This document shows positions 44,896 through 53,386 of a DNA stretch of 64,000 bases, piece by piece. The position numbers and the translations under genes were made by a program. A model generated the notes under the pieces. The model made no database searches. It was not told the DNA's origin and saw only the letters and a program-made list of their open reading frames with translations. The number at the start of each line of letters is the position of its first letter. Positions within the stretch are counted from its first letter, which is position 1. Source of the DNA: Xanthomonas hyacinthi (GTDB lineage: Bacteria > Pseudomonadota > Gammaproteobacteria > Xanthomonadales > Xanthomonadaceae); assembly GCF_009769165.1 (NCBI RefSeq), contig NZ_CP043476.1:372001-436000 (forward strand). Reading direction: 5' to 3'.

Positions 44896-45480
44896 TCAGC
44901 GCAACGCGGCCTGCAGGGCCTTGCGGATCACGCTGGCGACCTCGTCGCCGGCGGCGGCGGCGTCGCGCGCCATCTTCGCCGCCTCGGCCGGCTTGTAGCC
45001 GAGCTGCTGCAGCGCCACGGTGGCCTCGGACACCGCATCGGTGCCGAGCTGGCCGGTGACCGGCGCGCCGCCGCTGAAGTTCGCGGCGCGGTCGCGCAGT
45101 TCCACCACCATGCGCTCGGCGGTCTTCTTGCCGATGCCGGGGATGCGGGTCAACGCAGTGACGTCGGCGGCGGCGAGCATCCGCGCGAACTCGTCCACGC
45201 TGACCCCGGACAGCACCGCCAGCGCGATCTTGGCGCCGATCCCGGTGACCCGCTGCACGTCGCGGAACAGGCGCCGCTCGCCCTCGCGCAGGAAGCCGTA
45301 CAGCGACACGCTGTCTTCCTTCTGCGCATAGTGGGTGAACAGGATCACGTCGCGGCCGACGTCGGGCAGATCGTAGAAGGTGCTCATCGGCGCCTCCAGC
45401 TCATAGCCGACCCCGCCCACGTCGATCACCAGCCACGGCGGCTGCTTGTAGGCGAGGATGCCGCGCAGACGGCCGATCAT
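44896..45480 (-). CDS. ruvA: Holliday junction DNA helicase subunit RuvA
   Basis: A 194-residue protein that binds the four-way junction and loads RuvB. The N-terminal OB fold is [37 protein letters not shown]. Two helix-hairpin-helix motifs follow: [20 protein letters not shown] and [20 protein letters not shown]. The C-terminal RuvB-binding domain is [21 protein letters not shown] perfect 8-bp hairpin lies 2 bp upstream of the start codon and includes the presumed ribosome site. Confidence 0.97.
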   Translation of the reverse strand: MIGRLRGILAYKQPPWLVIDVGGVGYELEAPMSTFYDLPDVGRDVILFTHYAQKEDSVSLYGFLREGERRLFRDVQRVTGIGAKIALAVLSGVSVDEFARMLAAADVTALTRIPGIGKKTAERMVVELRDRAANFSGGAPVTGQLGTDAVSEATVALQQLGYKPAEAAKMARDAAAAGDEVASVIRKALQAALR

Positions 45481-45482
45481 TG

Positions 45483-45502
45483 GGCGCCTCGTTCGAGGCG
45501 CC
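45483..45502 (-). promoter_or_regulatory. Hairpin covering the ruvA ribosome-binding site
   Basis: GGCGCCTC, loop of 4, GAGGCGCC: a perfect 8-bp stem that ends 2 bp before the ruvA ATG on the minus strand. The only purine-rich stretch before the start is GAGGCGCC in the proximal arm. If formed in mRNA, the stem would hide it. This could damp translation or couple it to passage over the upstream ruvC. Confidence 0.55.
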
Positions 45503-45503
45503 A

Positions 45504-45595
45504 GGAATGGGGAATGGGGAATGGGGAATGGGCAAAGCGGGTGCCCGCTTCGCCGACGCTGTTCCGATTCCCGATTCCCGATTCCCGATTCCCGG
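45504..45595. repeat. Fold-back hairpin of GGGAATC repeats (ruvC-ruvA)
   Basis: Arm 1 (45504-45532) is four units of GGAATGG. Arm 2 (45564-45595) is four units of GATTCCC. The arms are complementary apart from a regular C-A or G-T-type offset every 7 bp, and are separated by 31 bp. This is the clearest array of the family, filling the gap between ruvC and ruvA. Confidence 0.88.
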
Positions 45596-45601
45596 CCTTT
45601 T

Positions 45602-46120
45602 TCATTTCCTGCTCCAAGCCTGTTGCGTACTGACGCCCAGGCGCTGCGCGGTGGCGCGCACGTGGGCATGGGTGATGGCCACCGCCAGCGCGTCGGCGGC
45701 GTCGGCCTGCAGTTTGCCGGTCAGGCCCAGCATCAGACCGACCATATGTTGCACCTGCTGCTTCTCGGCCGCACCTTTGCCGACGATCGCCAGCTTGATC
45801 TCCTTGGCCGCGTACTCGTGCACCGGCAGGTCGCGCAGCACCACCGCGCAGATCGCCGCGCCGCGCGCGTGGCCGAGCTTCAGCGCCGCGTCGGCGCTCT
45901 TGCCCATGAACACCCGCTCGATCGCCACTTCGTGCGGCTGATATTCCTCGATCAGCGCGCCCAGCCCGTGCAGCAGGCGCCTGAGCCGCTGCGAGAAGTC
46001 GCCCTCGCCAAGCAGTAGCAGCGGCGCATGGTGGACATGCGAGGTGCGACCGCTGCCGTCGACGTCGATGATGCCCACGCCGGTGCGCTGCGAGCCCGGA
46101 TCGATGCCGAGGATGCGCAC
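45602..46120 (-). CDS. ruvC: Holliday junction resolvase RuvC
   Basis: A 172-residue endonuclease that resolves junctions held by RuvAB. The RNase H-like catalytic core is [20 protein letters not shown] (first catalytic Asp), [20 protein letters not shown] (Glu), and [20 protein letters not shown] (the last two Asp). GTG at 46120 is chosen because [10 protein letters not shown] is the usual beginning. The longer in-frame extension upstream is translated GGGACGC-type repeat DNA ([10 protein letters not shown]) and is not a real N-terminus. Confidence 0.95.
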   Translation of the reverse strand: MRILGIDPGSQRTGVGIIDVDGSGRTSHVHHAPLLLLGEGDFSQRLRRLLHGLGALIEEYQPHEVAIERVFMGKSADAALKLGHARGAAICAVVLRDLPVHEYAAKEIKLAIVGKGAAEKQQVQHMVGLMLGLTGKLQADAADALAVAITHAHVRATAQRLGVSTQQAWSRK

Positions 46121-46144
46121 TTTGCCGGGACCCGGGGCTTTGGC

Positions 46145-46302
46145 GGGACACGGGACGCGGGACGCGGGACTCGAAGCGCTGGCTGCGCGGCCGGTTCGAG
46201 CGGGTACGGCACGGGGCGCCGGCGATCCATCAGGCTCCGGCAACGCGCTGTTCCGCGTCCCGCGTCCCGCGTCCCGCGTCCCGGCAGCGTCCCGAGTCCC
46301 GG
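46145..46302. repeat. Fold-back hairpin of GGGACGC repeats (yebC-ruvC)
   Basis: Arm 1 (46145-46173) has units GGGACAC, GGGACGC, GGGACGC, GGGACTC. Arm 2 (46253-46284) has four units of GCGTCCC, with a further CGTCCCGAGTCCCGG at 46288-46302. It is the same 7-bp design as the GGGAATC arrays with a different inner triplet, and lies between yebC and ruvC. Confidence 0.85.
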
Positions 46303-46313
46303 CAATCGCCACG

Positions 46314-47045
46314 TCAGCCGCCACTCAACGCGGACTGGTCGGCATTGGAATAGACCGCCTGCACGTCGTCCAGGTCTTCCAGCATGTCCAGCAGCTTGCG
46401 CACCTGCAGCGCGGTGTCGGCTTCCACGGCGATGTCGTTGTCGGCGCGGAAACTGATGTCGGCATGGTCGGCGGCCAGGCCGGCCGCCTGCATTGCGTCC
46501 TTGACCGCCTGGAACGCGTCCGCCGCGGTCAGCACGTCGATCGCGCCGTCCTCCGGGTACACCACGATGTCGTCGGCGCCGGCCTCGATCGCCGCCTCGG
46601 TGACGGCTTCCTCGTCGGCACCGGCGGCGAAGCTGAGCACGCCCAGGCGCTTGAACATGAACGCCACCGAGCCTTCGGTGCCCATGTTGCCGCCGCACTT
46701 GCTGAACGCGTGGCGCACGTCGGCCACGGTGCGCACACGGTTGTCGGTCAGGCAATCGACGATCACCGCCACCCCGCCCGGGGCATAGCCCTCGTAGCGG
46801 ATCTCCTCGTACTCCACCCCTTCCAGCTCGCCGGTGGCCTTCTTGATCGCGCGCTCGATCACGTCCTTGGACATGTTCGAGGCCAGGCCCTTGTCCATCG
46901 CCACGCGCAGGCGCGGGTTGTTGGACGGGTCGCCGCCGCCGGCGCGCGCGGCGACGCCGATCTCGCGGATGATCTTGGTGAAAATCTTGCCGCGCTTCGC
47001 ATCGGATGCGTTCTTGCGGGCTTCGATCGAGGGGCCTCTACCCAT
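46314..47045 (-). CDS. yebC: YebC/PmpR family regulator or translation factor
   Basis: A 243-residue protein. The N-terminal signature [20 protein letters not shown] followed by [20 protein letters not shown] is strongly conserved. [14 protein letters not shown] [40 protein letters not shown] and [20 protein letters not shown] complete domain I and II. Family members have been described as transcription regulators and, more recently, as ribosome-associated factors. Its position upstream of ruvC is conserved in many proteobacteria. Confidence 0.96.
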   Translation of the reverse strand: MGRGPSIEARKNASDAKRGKIFTKIIREIGVAARAGGGDPSNNPRLRVAMDKGLASNMSKDVIERAIKKATGELEGVEYEEIRYEGYAPGGVAVIVDCLTDNRVRTVADVRHAFSKCGGNMGTEGSVAFMFKRLGVLSFAAGADEEAVTEAAIEAGADDIVVYPEDGAIDVLTAADAFQAVKDAMQAAGLAADHADISFRADNDIAVEADTALQVRKLLDMLEDLDDVQAVYSNADQSALSGG

Positions 47046-47377
47046 GGGGCGTTCCGGACATCAGGAAGGACAAGCGGCGGATTTTACTCGATTGCGCCGC
47101 CGCGCCCCATCGGCGATGCACGCGCTCAGCCGGCGAAGCGGCCATGCCGCAGGCGGGAATGGATGACACGCCCTGGCCCGATCGCGGTAACAGGCCCTAC
47201 TTCGCGCCGGTGCGCGCCGCGTGGCCGAGCCGGCCGAGGCCCGGTACGCCGGCAAGCCGTCCGCGCCGGTGGCGCGCGATGACACGCCTGGCTTCGCTCG
47301 ACCGGCGCCGGGTCCGAACCCAGGGCGCGCGCGCCTTCTCCGATTGAGCCGCGCGTCAACCGGTACTGCGCGGCGCG
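47046..47377. other. 332-bp intergenic region with one mobile-repeat scar
   Basis: No gene is supported between yebC and the RND adaptor gene. The region holds a 23-bp match (47176-47198) to the end of the fold-back element at 28209-28468, and otherwise GC-rich sequence with many small inverted repeats such as GCGCGATGACACGCC. Confidence 0.5.
47176..47198. repeat. Solo copy of fold-back element end
   Basis: GCCCGATCGCGGTAACAGGC followed by CCT is identical over 23 bp to the right terminus of the 260-bp fold-back element near recQ (28446-28469 region). No inverted partner is seen nearby, so it is a solo end or a footprint. Confidence 0.75.
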
Positions 47378-48502
47378 TCAGCGCGCGGCCACGCGTACGC
47401 GTGCGCCTTCGGCTAGCAGCGCATTGGGCGCCAGCACGACCATGTCGCCGGCGGCCACGCCGGACAGCACCTCGATCTCGTTGCCCAGGTTGCGGCCCAG
47501 CACCACTTCCACGTAGCGCAGCCGCTCGTCCTTGCCGACCTTCGCCACCTTGGCCACGGCGCCGTCCTGCACCACCGTCGCCAGCGGCAGCACCGCCGCC
47601 GGCGCCGCACGCGGCACCTGCAGGCGCACCTGCCCGACCATGCCGGCGGGCAACCGGTTGCCGGAGTTGGGCAGGCGCAGTTCCACCCGCATGCCGCCGG
47701 CGTCCTCGGAAATGCGCTGCGCACTGCGTACCACTTCGGCATCGAAGCGTTCGCCCGGCAGTTCCGGGAACGTCACCTGCGCGCGCAGGCCCGGACGCAC
47801 CTGCAACGCCGCGCTCTGCGGCACGTCCACGGCAATGCGCAACGGGTCCAGCGCATCGATCCGGAACATCGGCACCGTGGCCGAGGCGGTATCGCCGACC
47901 ACGCGGTCGCCCTGCTCGATGTTGCGCGCGCTGATCACCCCGTCGAACGGCGCGCGCACGCTGCCGAAGCCCTGCCGCTCGCGCGCGCTGGACAGCTGCG
48001 CGCGCGCCGCATCCAGCGCCGCCTGCGCCGCATCGCGCGCGCCCAGCCGGCTGCTGTAGTCCTCGCGCGAGATCAGCTGGCCGCGCAGCATCGCCGCGGC
48101 GCGTTCGTAGTTGCCGCGCGCCAGGGTCAGGTCGGCTTCGGCCTGCAGCGCCTGGGCCTGCGCTTCGCGCACCGCCTGATCGATCTCCGGCGCGGCGATG
48201 GTGGCCAGCACCTGCCCGGCGCGGACGCGGTCGCCCAGATCGACCAGGCGCGTGTTCACCAGGCCGGTGGCGCGCGCGTAGACCTGCGCGGTCTGCCCGG
48301 CCTGCGCACGTGCCGGCAGCGTCAGCACATCGTCGGCAGCGGCCGCCCGTGCCTGCACCATCGCGACTTCGGGGGCCGCAGCGGGCGGCGCGACCGCGCG
48401 CCCCTTGTCGCAGCCGGCAAGCGCGGCGCCGACCAAGGCGAGCGCCGCAACGGCGCCGGCAACGTGCGGGAACGGACGCGGCACGATCTTCATGGCATTC
48501 AT
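47378..48502 (-). CDS. RND efflux periplasmic adaptor (membrane fusion lipoprotein)
   Basis: A 374-residue adaptor. The lipobox ALAGC lies at the end of the signal VAGAVAALALVGAALAGC (Cys about residue 31). The lipoyl/barrel-sandwich part is AGQTAQVYARATGLVNTRLV, DLGDRVRAGQVLATIAAPEI. An alpha-hairpin is AVREAQAQALQAEADLTLAR to SSARERQGFGSVRAPFDGVI. Beta-barrel and membrane-proximal domains follow. It bridges the inner-membrane pump with an outer-membrane channel, for which there is no gene nearby. Its ATG overlaps the stop of the pump gene (ATGA at 48499-48502). Confidence 0.93.
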   Translation of the reverse strand: MNAMKIVPRPFPHVAGAVAALALVGAALAGCDKGRAVAPPAAAPEVAMVQARAAAADDVLTLPARAQAGQTAQVYARATGLVNTRLVDLGDRVRAGQVLATIAAPEIDQAVREAQAQALQAEADLTLARGNYERAAAMLRGQLISREDYSSRLGARDAAQAALDAARAQLSSARERQGFGSVRAPFDGVISARNIEQGDRVVGDTASATVPMFRIDALDPLRIAVDVPQSAALQVRPGLRAQVTFPELPGERFDAEVVRSAQRISEDAGGMRVELRLPNSGNRLPAGMVGQVRLQVPRAAPAAVLPLATVVQDGAVAKVAKVGKDERLRYVEVVLGRNLGNEIEVLSGVAAGDMVVLAPNALLAEGARVRVAAR

Positions 48503-51500
48503 CGAACGACTCCTTCGCTGCCGGCCGCACGGCCATCGGCGGCCGCGGCGTGGCGGCGGTTGTGGCGGCGGCCGAGCACGGCCAGGATAGAGGGCACCAG
48601 CAGCAGCGTGGCCGGGGTGCCGAACAGCAGGCCGCCGATCACCGCACGGCCCAGCGGCGCGTTCTGCTCGCCGCCCTCGCCCAGTCCCAGCGCCATCGGC
48701 ACGATGCCCAGCACCATCGCGCTGGCGGTCATCAGCACCGGCCGCAGGCGCACCGCCGCGGCCTCGTAGGCGGCCTGCTCGGGATCGTGGCCCTGGCCGA
48801 TCAGGTTGCGCGCGAAACTGGTCACCAGCACGCTGTTGGCGGTGGACACGCCGATGACCATCATCACCCCCATCAGCGCCGGCACGCTGAGCGGGGTGGC
48901 GGTGACGAACAACGCCACTGCCGCGCCGGCGATCGCCAGCGGCAGGCCGGACATCGCCACCAGCGGCTGCACCCAGGACTGGAAGTTGACCACCAGCACC
49001 AGAAACACCAGCACCGCCGCCACCATCAGGCCCGAGCCAAGCTCGCCGTAGGCGCTCTGCATTTCCCCGGCCTGGCCGACGATCTCGATGCGGTTGCCGG
49101 GCTTGAGCCGGGCCTGCATCTGCGCCGTGATGCCGGTTAGCGCCGCATACACCGAACCGAGGTCGCGCCCCTGCACGTTGGCGATGACGCTCACCGTCGG
49201 CGCCATCATCACCCGGCCGACACTGGCCGGCACGGCGCGCGGGGTCACCGTGGCGATGTTGCGCAACAGCACGTTGCCGTTGGCGCCGATGCGCAGCGGC
49301 GTATTGAGCAGCGCGTCGATGCCGTCCAGGTCCTCGGGCAGCACCTGCAACTGCACCGTATAGGAGGTAGCGGTGGCCTGTTCCACCCAGTACACCGGGG
49401 TCACCGTGCCCGACGACCCCAGCACCGCCAGCACCGCGCGGCTGGCGTCCTGGGCGCTGATGCCGAGCTGGGCGGCGCGGCTGCGGTCGATCGCGATGCG
49501 GTACTCGGGCAGATCGAGCACCTGCCGCACCATCACGTCGGTCGCGCCGGGCACCTGCTGCAGCCGCGGCACCAGTTCCCGCGCCAGCGCCAGGTTGCCG
49601 GCGGCGTCGCGGCCGTTGAAGCGCACCTCCAACGCGCCCACCGCCGAGCCGGCCAGGGTGCGGCCGGTGGCGTCGGGCGGACGCTCGAACAGGCGCACCT
49701 CGGGGTAGCGTTGCGCGATGCGCGCGCGGATCGCCTTCAAGTAATCGGCGGTCGGCGCGTGCGGGGTGCGCAGCTGCAGCATCAGCTCGGCCTCGAACGC
49801 ACCGACCACGGCGCTGTCCACCCAGGCCAGGTTGACCGCGTCCGGGATGCCGATCTGCTCGTAGACGGTCTGCAGCTCGGCGGCGGGAACGATGTCGCGG
49901 ATCTCGCGCTGGATCTGCGCCAGCCGCTGCGCGGTCTGCTCCAGCCGGGTCCCCGACGGCAGCCGCACCTGCAGCCGCAACTGCCCGGCATCGACCTGCG
50001 GGAAGTACTCGCGCCCGAGCAGCGCCGCCGCGCCCAGGCCCAGGGCCAGCAGCGCGAACGCCGCCAGCGCCAGCGTCCCGCCGTGATGGCCGAGCCGGTA
50101 CAGCAGCGCATGGTGGCGCTCGCGCAACCGCTCCAGCGCGTGTTCCATGCGGTGGTGCACGGCCAGCAGCGCGCGCTCGGCGGCCCAGCGCGGCTGCGCG
50201 CGGCTGCGGATGTCGGCCGGCAGCAGCAGGTAGCACAACACCGGGATCAAGGTGCGCGAGAGCAGGAACGAAGCCAGCATCGCGAAGATCACCGCCAGCG
50301 CCAGCGGCGTGAACACCCACGCCGACAGCCCGGTCATCAGCAGGATCGGGGTGAGCACGATGCAGATCGACACGGTGGAGACGAACTCGGGAAACACCAC
50401 CTCGCCGGCGCTGTCCAGGATCGCACTGCGCACGTCCTTGCCCAGGGCGATGTGGCGGTTGGTGTTCTCCACGTCCACCACCGCGTTGTCGACCAGGATG
50501 CCGATCGCCAGCGCCAGCCCGCCGAGGGTCATCACGTTGAAGGTATAGCCCAGCAGGTACAGCGCGGTCACCGAGGCCAGCAGCGCCAGCGGGATCGCCG
50601 ACAGCACGATCAGGCTCAGGCGCCACGAGCCGACGAACACCAACACCACCGCCGCCACCAGCAGCCCGACCAGCAGCGCTTCGTGGCGGATCGAGCCGAT
50701 CGCGTTGTCGACGAACACCGACTGGTCGAAGATCGGCTCGATGCGCGTGCCCGGCGGCGCCGAGGCGACGATTTCCGGCAGCCGCTCGCGCACCTGGCGC
50801 ACGATCTCCACCGCCGACGCCCCACCCATCTTGATCAGCGCCACCGAGACCGCGTCGGCGCCGTCCATGCGCGCGATGTTGGTCTGCAGCGCGCCGCCGT
50901 CGCGCACGCCGGCCACGTCGCGCACGTAGATCACGTTGCCGCCACGGCTGGCGATCGGCAGGTCGAGGAAGCCGGCGGCGCTCTCCGGGCTGGTCTCCAG
51001 CGAGATCTGCAGCTCGCGCGCGCCTTCGCGGATGCTGCCCGACGGCAGCGTCGGGCTGCCGCGCTCCAGCGCCCCGGTCACGTCCTGCGGGGTCAGGCCA
51101 TAGGTCTGCAGCGCCTGCGGGTCCAGGTCCACCATGATCTGCCGCGCCGCGCCGCCGTACGGCAGGCTCATGCGGATGCCCGGGATCGACTGGATCTGCG
51201 AGCGCAGCTGCAGGCGCGCATAGTCGTACAGCTGCGCCTCGCTCATTGTCTCCGACGACAGCACCAGCTGCAGCACCGGGGTGCTGGAGACGTTGTTGCG
51301 CACCACCAGCGGCGGCGAGGTGCCCGGCGGCATGCGCCGCAGGACGGTCTGCGAGACCGCGGTCATCTGCGCCAGCGCGCGCTCCAGGTTGACCCCGGGC
51401 TGGAAGTCGGCGCGCACGATGCCGATGCCGTTGAGGCTTTCCGAGCGCACCTCCTTCAGGTCGTCGACGGTGTTGAGCACCGAGATCTCGGAGAACGAGG

Positions 51501-51690
51501 TCAGCTTGGCCGCCATCTCCGCCGCCGGCAGGCCGGCGTAGGTCCAGATCAGGTTGACCGAGGGAATGCCCACTTCGGGCAGGATGTCGGTGGGCATGCG
51601 CCGCGCCGATTGCAGGCCGAACAGCAGGATCAGAAGGGCGAGCACGCCGATGGTGTAGCGGCGCGACAAGGCGTACTGGACGATCCACAT
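48499..51690 (-). CDS. RND efflux permease
   Basis: A 1063-residue resistance-nodulation-division transporter with 12 transmembrane helices in two repeats. The start MWIVQYALSRRYTIGVLALL opens helix 1. Other landmarks are FGLQSARRMPTDILPEVGIP, VNLIWTYAGLPAAEM, helix 4 MTLGGLALAIGILVDNAVVD with VENTNRHIA (proton-relay Asp), and SVPALMGVMMVIGVSTANSV in helix 10. The porter-domain sequences are closer to the MdtB/CzcA-like hydrophobic and amphiphilic efflux branch than to AcrB, but the substrate cannot be read off. It is the first gene of a two-gene operon, divergent from an AraC-family regulator across 243 bp. Confidence 0.95.
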   Translation of the reverse strand: MWIVQYALSRRYTIGVLALLILLFGLQSARRMPTDILPEVGIPSVNLIWTYAGLPAAEMAAKLTSFSEISVLNTVDDLKEVRSESLNGIGIVRADFQPGVNLERALAQMTAVSQTVLRRMPPGTSPPLVVRNNVSSTPVLQLVLSSETMSEAQLYDYARLQLRSQIQSIPGIRMSLPYGGAARQIMVDLDPQALQTYGLTPQDVTGALERGSPTLPSGSIREGARELQISLETSPESAAGFLDLPIASRGGNVIYVRDVAGVRDGGALQTNIARMDGADAVSVALIKMGGASAVEIVRQVRERLPEIVASAPPGTRIEPIFDQSVFVDNAIGSIRHEALLVGLLVAAVVLVFVGSWRLSLIVLSAIPLALLASVTALYLLGYTFNVMTLGGLALAIGILVDNAVVDVENTNRHIALGKDVRSAILDSAGEVVFPEFVSTVSICIVLTPILLMTGLSAWVFTPLALAVIFAMLASFLLSRTLIPVLCYLLLPADIRSRAQPRWAAERALLAVHHRMEHALERLRERHHALLYRLGHHGGTLALAAFALLALGLGAAALLGREYFPQVDAGQLRLQVRLPSGTRLEQTAQRLAQIQREIRDIVPAAELQTVYEQIGIPDAVNLAWVDSAVVGAFEAELMLQLRTPHAPTADYLKAIRARIAQRYPEVRLFERPPDATGRTLAGSAVGALEVRFNGRDAAGNLALARELVPRLQQVPGATDVMVRQVLDLPEYRIAIDRSRAAQLGISAQDASRAVLAVLGSSGTVTPVYWVEQATATSYTVQLQVLPEDLDGIDALLNTPLRIGANGNVLLRNIATVTPRAVPASVGRVMMAPTVSVIANVQGRDLGSVYAALTGITAQMQARLKPGNRIEIVGQAGEMQSAYGELGSGLMVAAVLVFLVLVVNFQSWVQPLVAMSGLPLAIAGAAVALFVTATPLSVPALMGVMMVIGVSTANSVLVTSFARNLIGQGHDPEQAAYEAAAVRLRPVLMTASAMVLGIVPMALGLGEGGEQNAPLGRAVIGGLLFGTPATLLLVPSILAVLGRRHNRRHAAAADGRAAGSEGVVR

Positions 51691-51933
51691 GCGGACGGGC
51701 TCCGTGGGGGCGGGGCGGCGGTCGCTGGAACGGATAAGTGTGCGATGCGCGAAGATCGCCACAAGACCCGCCGACGACGCGGAGGCCCGCGGATGGTGGT
51801 TGCAGGCTCGCTGAAAATACGCTGCCCGCGCTAGCCTGTTGCTGCCGAAAGATTGCCCGATCCTGCACAAGCGTCCGGCACGGCGCCCGCGCGCGTTACA
51901 TTCGCCCACGCCAGCCTTTTCCGCCGATCTCCC

Positions 51934-52890
51934 ATGACGCCCCCACCCTCCACCAACCCAAGCGTAGCGCCCGCGGTGGCCGCGGCGCTGGCCGAATTGA
52001 GCGCACGGATTGCCCGATCGACCGCCTCCGGGGACGGCGCCCACGCCACCGCGCTGGCCCCGCTGCAACTGATGCGAATCAGCGCGCCGACTCCGTGCAT
52101 GCCCACCCTCTACGAACCGCGCCTGTGCGTGGTGGTCCAGGGCAGCAAGACCGCCACCCTCGGCGCGCACCACTACCGCTACGACCCGCTGCACTATCTG
52201 GTGGTGTCGATGACCCTGCCGATGCTCGGCCAGGTGATCCAGGCCAGCCCTGCCAAGCCCTACCTGTGCCTGCGCCTGGACATCGACCCGACGTGCATCG
52301 CCGGGCTACTGCTGGACAGCGCGGACAGCGGCGGCGTCGCCGGCGAAGCCGCGTACGCGGCGCAGGTCACCGCGCCGCTGCTCGATGCGGTGCTGCGGCT
52401 GATGCGCCTGCTCGACACTCCCGGCGACCTGCCGGTGCTGGCGCCGATGGCGATCCGCGAGATCTTCTACCGCGTGCTGCAGGGCGACCTGGGCGGGCAC
52501 CTGCGCGCGCTGGCGCGCAACGACGGCCAGCCGCAGCGCATCGCCCAGGCGGTGGCGCTGCTGCGCGAGCGCTACCTCGACCCGCTGCGCATCGAAACCC
52601 TGGCGCGCAACGTGCACATGAGCGTGTCGGCGCTGCACCACGGGTTCAAGGCCGCCACCGCGATGTCGCCGCTGCAATACCAGAAGCAGCTGCGGCTGCA
52701 CGAGGCGCGGCGGCTGATGCTGCTGGAGGGGCTGGCGGCGGCCGCGGCCGCGCACCGGGTCGGCTACGAGAGCCCGTCGCAGTTCAGCCGCGAGTACAAG
52801 CGCCTGTTCGGTGCCTCGCCGCGCGCCGAAGTGGCGCAGGTCCGCGGCGAAGCGGCACTGACGCTCAGCGCGGCAGGCGCCGCAGGATGA
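51934..52890 (+). CDS. AraC family transcriptional regulator
   Basis: A 318-residue regulator. The N-terminal AraC_N-type domain has CMPTLYEPRLCVVVQGSKTA, DPLHYLVVSMTLPMLGQVIQ. The C-terminal double helix-turn-helix is DPLRIETLARNVHMSVSALH, HGFKAATAMSPLQYQKQLRL and AAAHRVGYESPSQFSREYKR. ATG 51934 (MTPPPSTNP) fits family length; an upstream GTG frame extends further but lies in the promoter. It is divergent from the RND pump and probably controls it. Its 3' end overlaps the convergent acetyltransferase gene by 26 bp. Confidence 0.92.
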   Translation: MTPPPSTNPSVAPAVAAALAELSARIARSTASGDGAHATALAPLQLMRISAPTPCMPTLYEPRLCVVVQGSKTATLGAHHYRYDPLHYLVVSMTLPMLGQVIQASPAKPYLCLRLDIDPTCIAGLLLDSADSGGVAGEAAYAAQVTAPLLDAVLRLMRLLDTPGDLPVLAPMAIREIFYRVLQGDLGGHLRALARNDGQPQRIAQAVALLRERYLDPLRIETLARNVHMSVSALHHGFKAATAMSPLQYQKQLRLHEARRLMLLEGLAAAAAAHRVGYESPSQFSREYKRLFGASPRAEVAQVRGEAALTLSAAGAAG

Positions 52891-53383
52891 ACTCCAGGTC
52901 GCGGGTCTGCCCGACCGGGAACTCGTAGGTGCCGACCTTTTCGAAGCCGTAGCGCGCGTAGAAGCGCTGCGCGCCGAAGTTCTCCGACCACACGCCGATC
53001 CACAGCGTGCGCGGGCCCTCGCGCTCCAGCCAGGCCAGCGCGGTCTCGAACAGGCGGCTGCCCCAGCCGCTGTTCTGGTGCGAGCGCAGCAGGTACAGCC
53101 GCTTCAGTTCGCCGTCGCCGGGGCGCACGTCCACGTGCGGCAGGCCGCAGGGGCCGGCCGCGGCATGGCCCACCGCCACGCCATCGTCCTCCAGCAACCA
53201 GATCGCGTAGTCAGGGTGCTGCAGGATGGTGCGCTGACGCTCGGCGGTGTAGGTCTCGCCGAGGAAGCCATGCAGGTCCTGCGGCGAATACAGGTGGGCG
53301 AAGGTCTCGGTGAAGGTGGCCGCAGCCAGCGCCGCCAGCGTGGCGGCGTCGTCCGGCGTGGCCTGGCGGATCGCCAATGCCAT
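52865..53383 (-). CDS. GNAT family N-acetyltransferase
   Basis: A 172-residue acetyltransferase. Start MALAIRQATPDDAATLAALA. The middle AIWLLEDDGVAVGHAAAGPC is the core sheet. The acetyl-CoA loop is LKRLYLLRSHQNSGWGSRLF (RxxGxG-type Q-N-S-G-W-G). NFGAQRFYARYGFEKVGTYE is the C-terminal motif. The family acetylates small molecules or proteins; the substrate is unknown. It is 3 bp downstream of... more exactly its ATG follows the aspS stop by 3 bp on the same strand, so the two are cotranscribed. Confidence 0.9.
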   Translation of the reverse strand: MALAIRQATPDDAATLAALAAATFTETFAHLYSPQDLHGFLGETYTAERQRTILQHPDYAIWLLEDDGVAVGHAAAGPCGLPHVDVRPGDGELKRLYLLRSHQNSGWGSRLFETALAWLEREGPRTLWIGVWSENFGAQRFYARYGFEKVGTYEFPVGQTRDLEFILRRLPR

Positions 53384-53386
53384 CGC

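Noticed and set aside
42675..45059. Plus-strand open frame of 794 codons across ruvB, kup and ruvA
   Set aside because: It runs antisense over three well-supported genes and reads as Arg/His/Gln-rich low complexity.
45602..46324. Longer RuvC with 68 extra N-terminal residues
   Set aside because: The extension is translated GGGACGC repeat DNA. RuvC proteins begin at the RILGIDPG region, so GTG 46120 was preferred.
49711..51834. Long plus-strand open frame of 707 codons
   Set aside because: Antisense to the RND permease, with low-complexity Arg/His/Gln-rich translation and no recognisable motif.
47378..51868. 1496-codon minus-strand frame joining pump region and adaptor
   Set aside because: Only the last 374 codons, from the ATG at 48502, code for the adaptor. 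The upstream part is the out-of-frame reading of the permease gene, not a fusion protein.
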